Positions 62,956 through 64,000 of a stretch of 64,000 nucleotides of DNA are shown here, one piece after another; positions within the stretch are counted from its first letter, which is position 1; every line of letters starts with the position of its first letter. Location: contig NZ_CP033070.1 of the NCBI RefSeq assembly GCF_003669035.1, positions 2,604,001 through 2,668,000 of the forward strand. Direction: 5' to 3'. The notes under the pieces are model-generated. The model searched no databases and was not told the origin of the DNA. It saw nothing but the letters and a program-made list of their open reading frames with translations. Position numbers and translations under genes: made by a program. The stretch is from Chryseobacterium sp. 3008163 (GTDB lineage: Bacteria > Bacteroidota > Bacteroidia > Flavobacteriales > Weeksellaceae).

Positions 62956-63567
62956 TTATGTATTTGTAGAACTCAAGTCTTTTTTACTTTTCAATTTTCG
63001 CCAGGCTTTTCGCCCAAAAAATATAACGAGAATCAAAGTAATGACAGTGAAAATCGCTGCTATAAAAGGTGCTGCCATTGCTAAAATAGCCATAATTCCT
63101 GCACCGGCAGTTTCGGTAGTTCCCACAACTGAATTTCCTAGTCCGCCCGTCGCTGCGGTAGATGCTGCCCGAATTCCTGCAAAACCTGTGCTGATTGTTG
63201 CAGCCGTTCCGCCACCAGCAATCAATGCCAAAGCCCACTGCGGAAACGTCCCCAGCTCGGTAAACTGGCTTGCAAATAATATGGAACCCGCCACCGTTGC
63301 CATCGGTATTGAAATCGTATCGAGTAAATGATCCACAAAAGGAATATAATACGCTAAAATTTCAGCAATCATTGCAATTCCTGTGGTGATTAATGCAGGT
63401 AAAGAGGAGAGCCATTCAAAGCTTTCGCTCATAGGAATCCAATGGAAATAGGAAGCTAAACTTACCGCAAACATCGGTAAGAAAACTCTGAAACCTGAAG
63501 CTGCCGCCAAACCGATACCGATAAAAGCACTCAGGACATAAGGTAAATAGGGAACTTGATCTAACAT
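62956..63567 (-). CDS. DUF4126 membrane protein
   Basis: A 203-aa protein with about five transmembrane helices. The N-terminus YVLSAFIGIGLAAASGFRVF and the Gly/Ala/Thr-rich part AGGGTAATISTGFAGIRAAS are typical of DUF4126. A central helix carries ALITTGIAMIAEILAYYIPFVDH. The function is unknown. Confidence 0.88.
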   Translation of the reverse strand: MLDQVPYLPYVLSAFIGIGLAAASGFRVFLPMFAVSLASYFHWIPMSESFEWLSSLPALITTGIAMIAEILAYYIPFVDHLLDTISIPMATVAGSILFASQFTELGTFPQWALALIAGGGTAATISTGFAGIRAASTAATGGLGNSVVGTTETAGAGIMAILAMAAPFIAAIFTVITLILVIFFGRKAWRKLKSKKDLSSTNT

Positions 63568-63725
63568 TTTTATTCTTCAATTGTTTGCTTAAAGCTACAA
63601 AAAAATATAAAATGTCAATCGGAATTTATTTTTGTAAATATTTCAGTGTAATAGAAATGAAAATCTGCTTAATCAGCTCAACCTGCGAGATAAAAATAAA
63701 ATAGTTTCAGCTTTTAGCACAAAAA

Positions 63726-63756
63726 AATCTGTGAAAATCTGTGCGATCCGTGGGAA
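63726..63756. repeat. AATCTGTG-type intergenic repeat, second copy
   Basis: AATCTGTGAAAATCTGTG followed by CGATCCGTGGGAA resembles one arm and loop of the element at 14241-14270. It lies 8 nt beyond the rnpA stop. No inverted partner is visible here. Confidence 0.5.
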
Positions 63757-63763
63757 ATCATGC

Positions 63764-64000
63764 TTAAGCTTTCTTCTGTGACTGGCACAATTTAATAAAC
63801 TGCGCCTCAACATCCTGAAACTTTTCAGGCATTTCAGCAGAAACCCAAAACAGCATCGCCGTAGTTTTTTCGCCGAAATATTCTTTAAATAAATCTTTAT
63901 TGAGGCGATAGCATTCTCGTAAAAGTCTTTTAATACGGTTTCTGTGAACAGCTTTTTTAAAATATCTCTTAGAAACGGAAACACCCAGTTTAACATTTTC
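63764..64000 (-). CDS. rnpA: Ribonuclease P protein component, 3' part (cut by window edge)
   Basis: The minus-strand frame from the window edge reads ENVKLGVSVSKRYFKKAVHR, then NRIKRLLRECYRLNK, with FGEKTTAMLFWVSAEMP and a C-terminal helix ending CQSQKKA. RNRIKR-type sequence and the preceding KLGVSVSKR are diagnostic of RnpA. 79 codons (78 residues and the stop) are visible; the start is beyond 64000. The other frames here are spurious. Confidence 0.93.
   Translation of the reverse strand, partial: ENVKLGVSVSKRYFKKAVHRNRIKRLLRECYRLNKDLFKEYFGEKTTAMLFWVSAEMPEKFQDVEAQFIKLCQSQKKA

Noticed and set aside
63673..63996. 107-codon minus-strand ORF
   Set aside because: It is out of frame with rnpA, whose conserved KLGVSVSKR and NRIKRL motifs lie in the frame ending at 63764.

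Overview
The window looks like a chromosomal segment of a flavobacterium close to Chryseobacterium (Weeksellaceae). The evidence is low G+C, the Bacteroidota promoter pattern TTTG-N19-TAnnTTTG upstream of several genes, a type IX secretion sorting domain, menaquinone synthesis through MenD, DUF5686 and LptE-type envelope proteins, and BlaR1-type M56/TonB proteins. This is inferred from gene families; no 16S rRNA is present.

Layout. 1-6679 (minus): an accessory block with a TPR/AraC-type regulator, a GG-leader RiPP-like precursor, a CocE-type hydrolase, a prolyl oligopeptidase and the start of another secreted protein. 7010-14220 (plus): a 'grasp-with-spasm' peptide-modification cluster, with two precursors, a secreted DUF6624-like protein, an ATP-grasp ligase, a small ORF, a SPASM protein, a C39-peptidase ABC exporter and an HlyD adaptor. 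14356-35387: a 2OG oxygenase, menD, pabB/pabC-like genes, membrane proteins, uvrB, blaI/blaR1, a PQQ-type sugar dehydrogenase, an aminotransferase/monooxygenase/DsbA-like operon, miaE, an acyltransferase, a metallopeptidase, rplU and rpmA. 35450-50541: envelope proteins, two tRNA-Asn genes plus a chimeric tRNA remnant joined to a GIY-YIG gene, rseP, a sulfur-transfer operon, a HerA-like ATPase, a DnaQ-like exonuclease and lysA behind an attenuator-like leader. 50586-64000: poxB with an MFS transporter, TonB-CTD-like secreted proteins, miaB, a sigma-54 activator/membrane protein/LptE/acidic TPR-type operon, DUF4126 and the 3' part of rnpA.

Main points. (1) The most interesting system is the grasp-with-spasm cluster: both precursors share an N-I-[FY]-G-x-G leader end and a D-x-N-G-N-G core resembling an EF-hand loop. 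A third, Thr/Gly-rich precursor with a different leader lies about 2 kb away, ahead of two secreted peptidases. (2) Eight genes contain eleven frame breaks. Every one is consistent with a single missing base, nearly all in homopolymers, and rplU, lysA and menD are among them. This pattern points to sequencing or assembly error rather than gene decay, so the broken genes are annotated here as whole genes. (3) Three genes (menD, pabB, uvrB) have a TAnnTTTG box ending exactly 4 nt before the start codon, which suggests leaderless transcripts.
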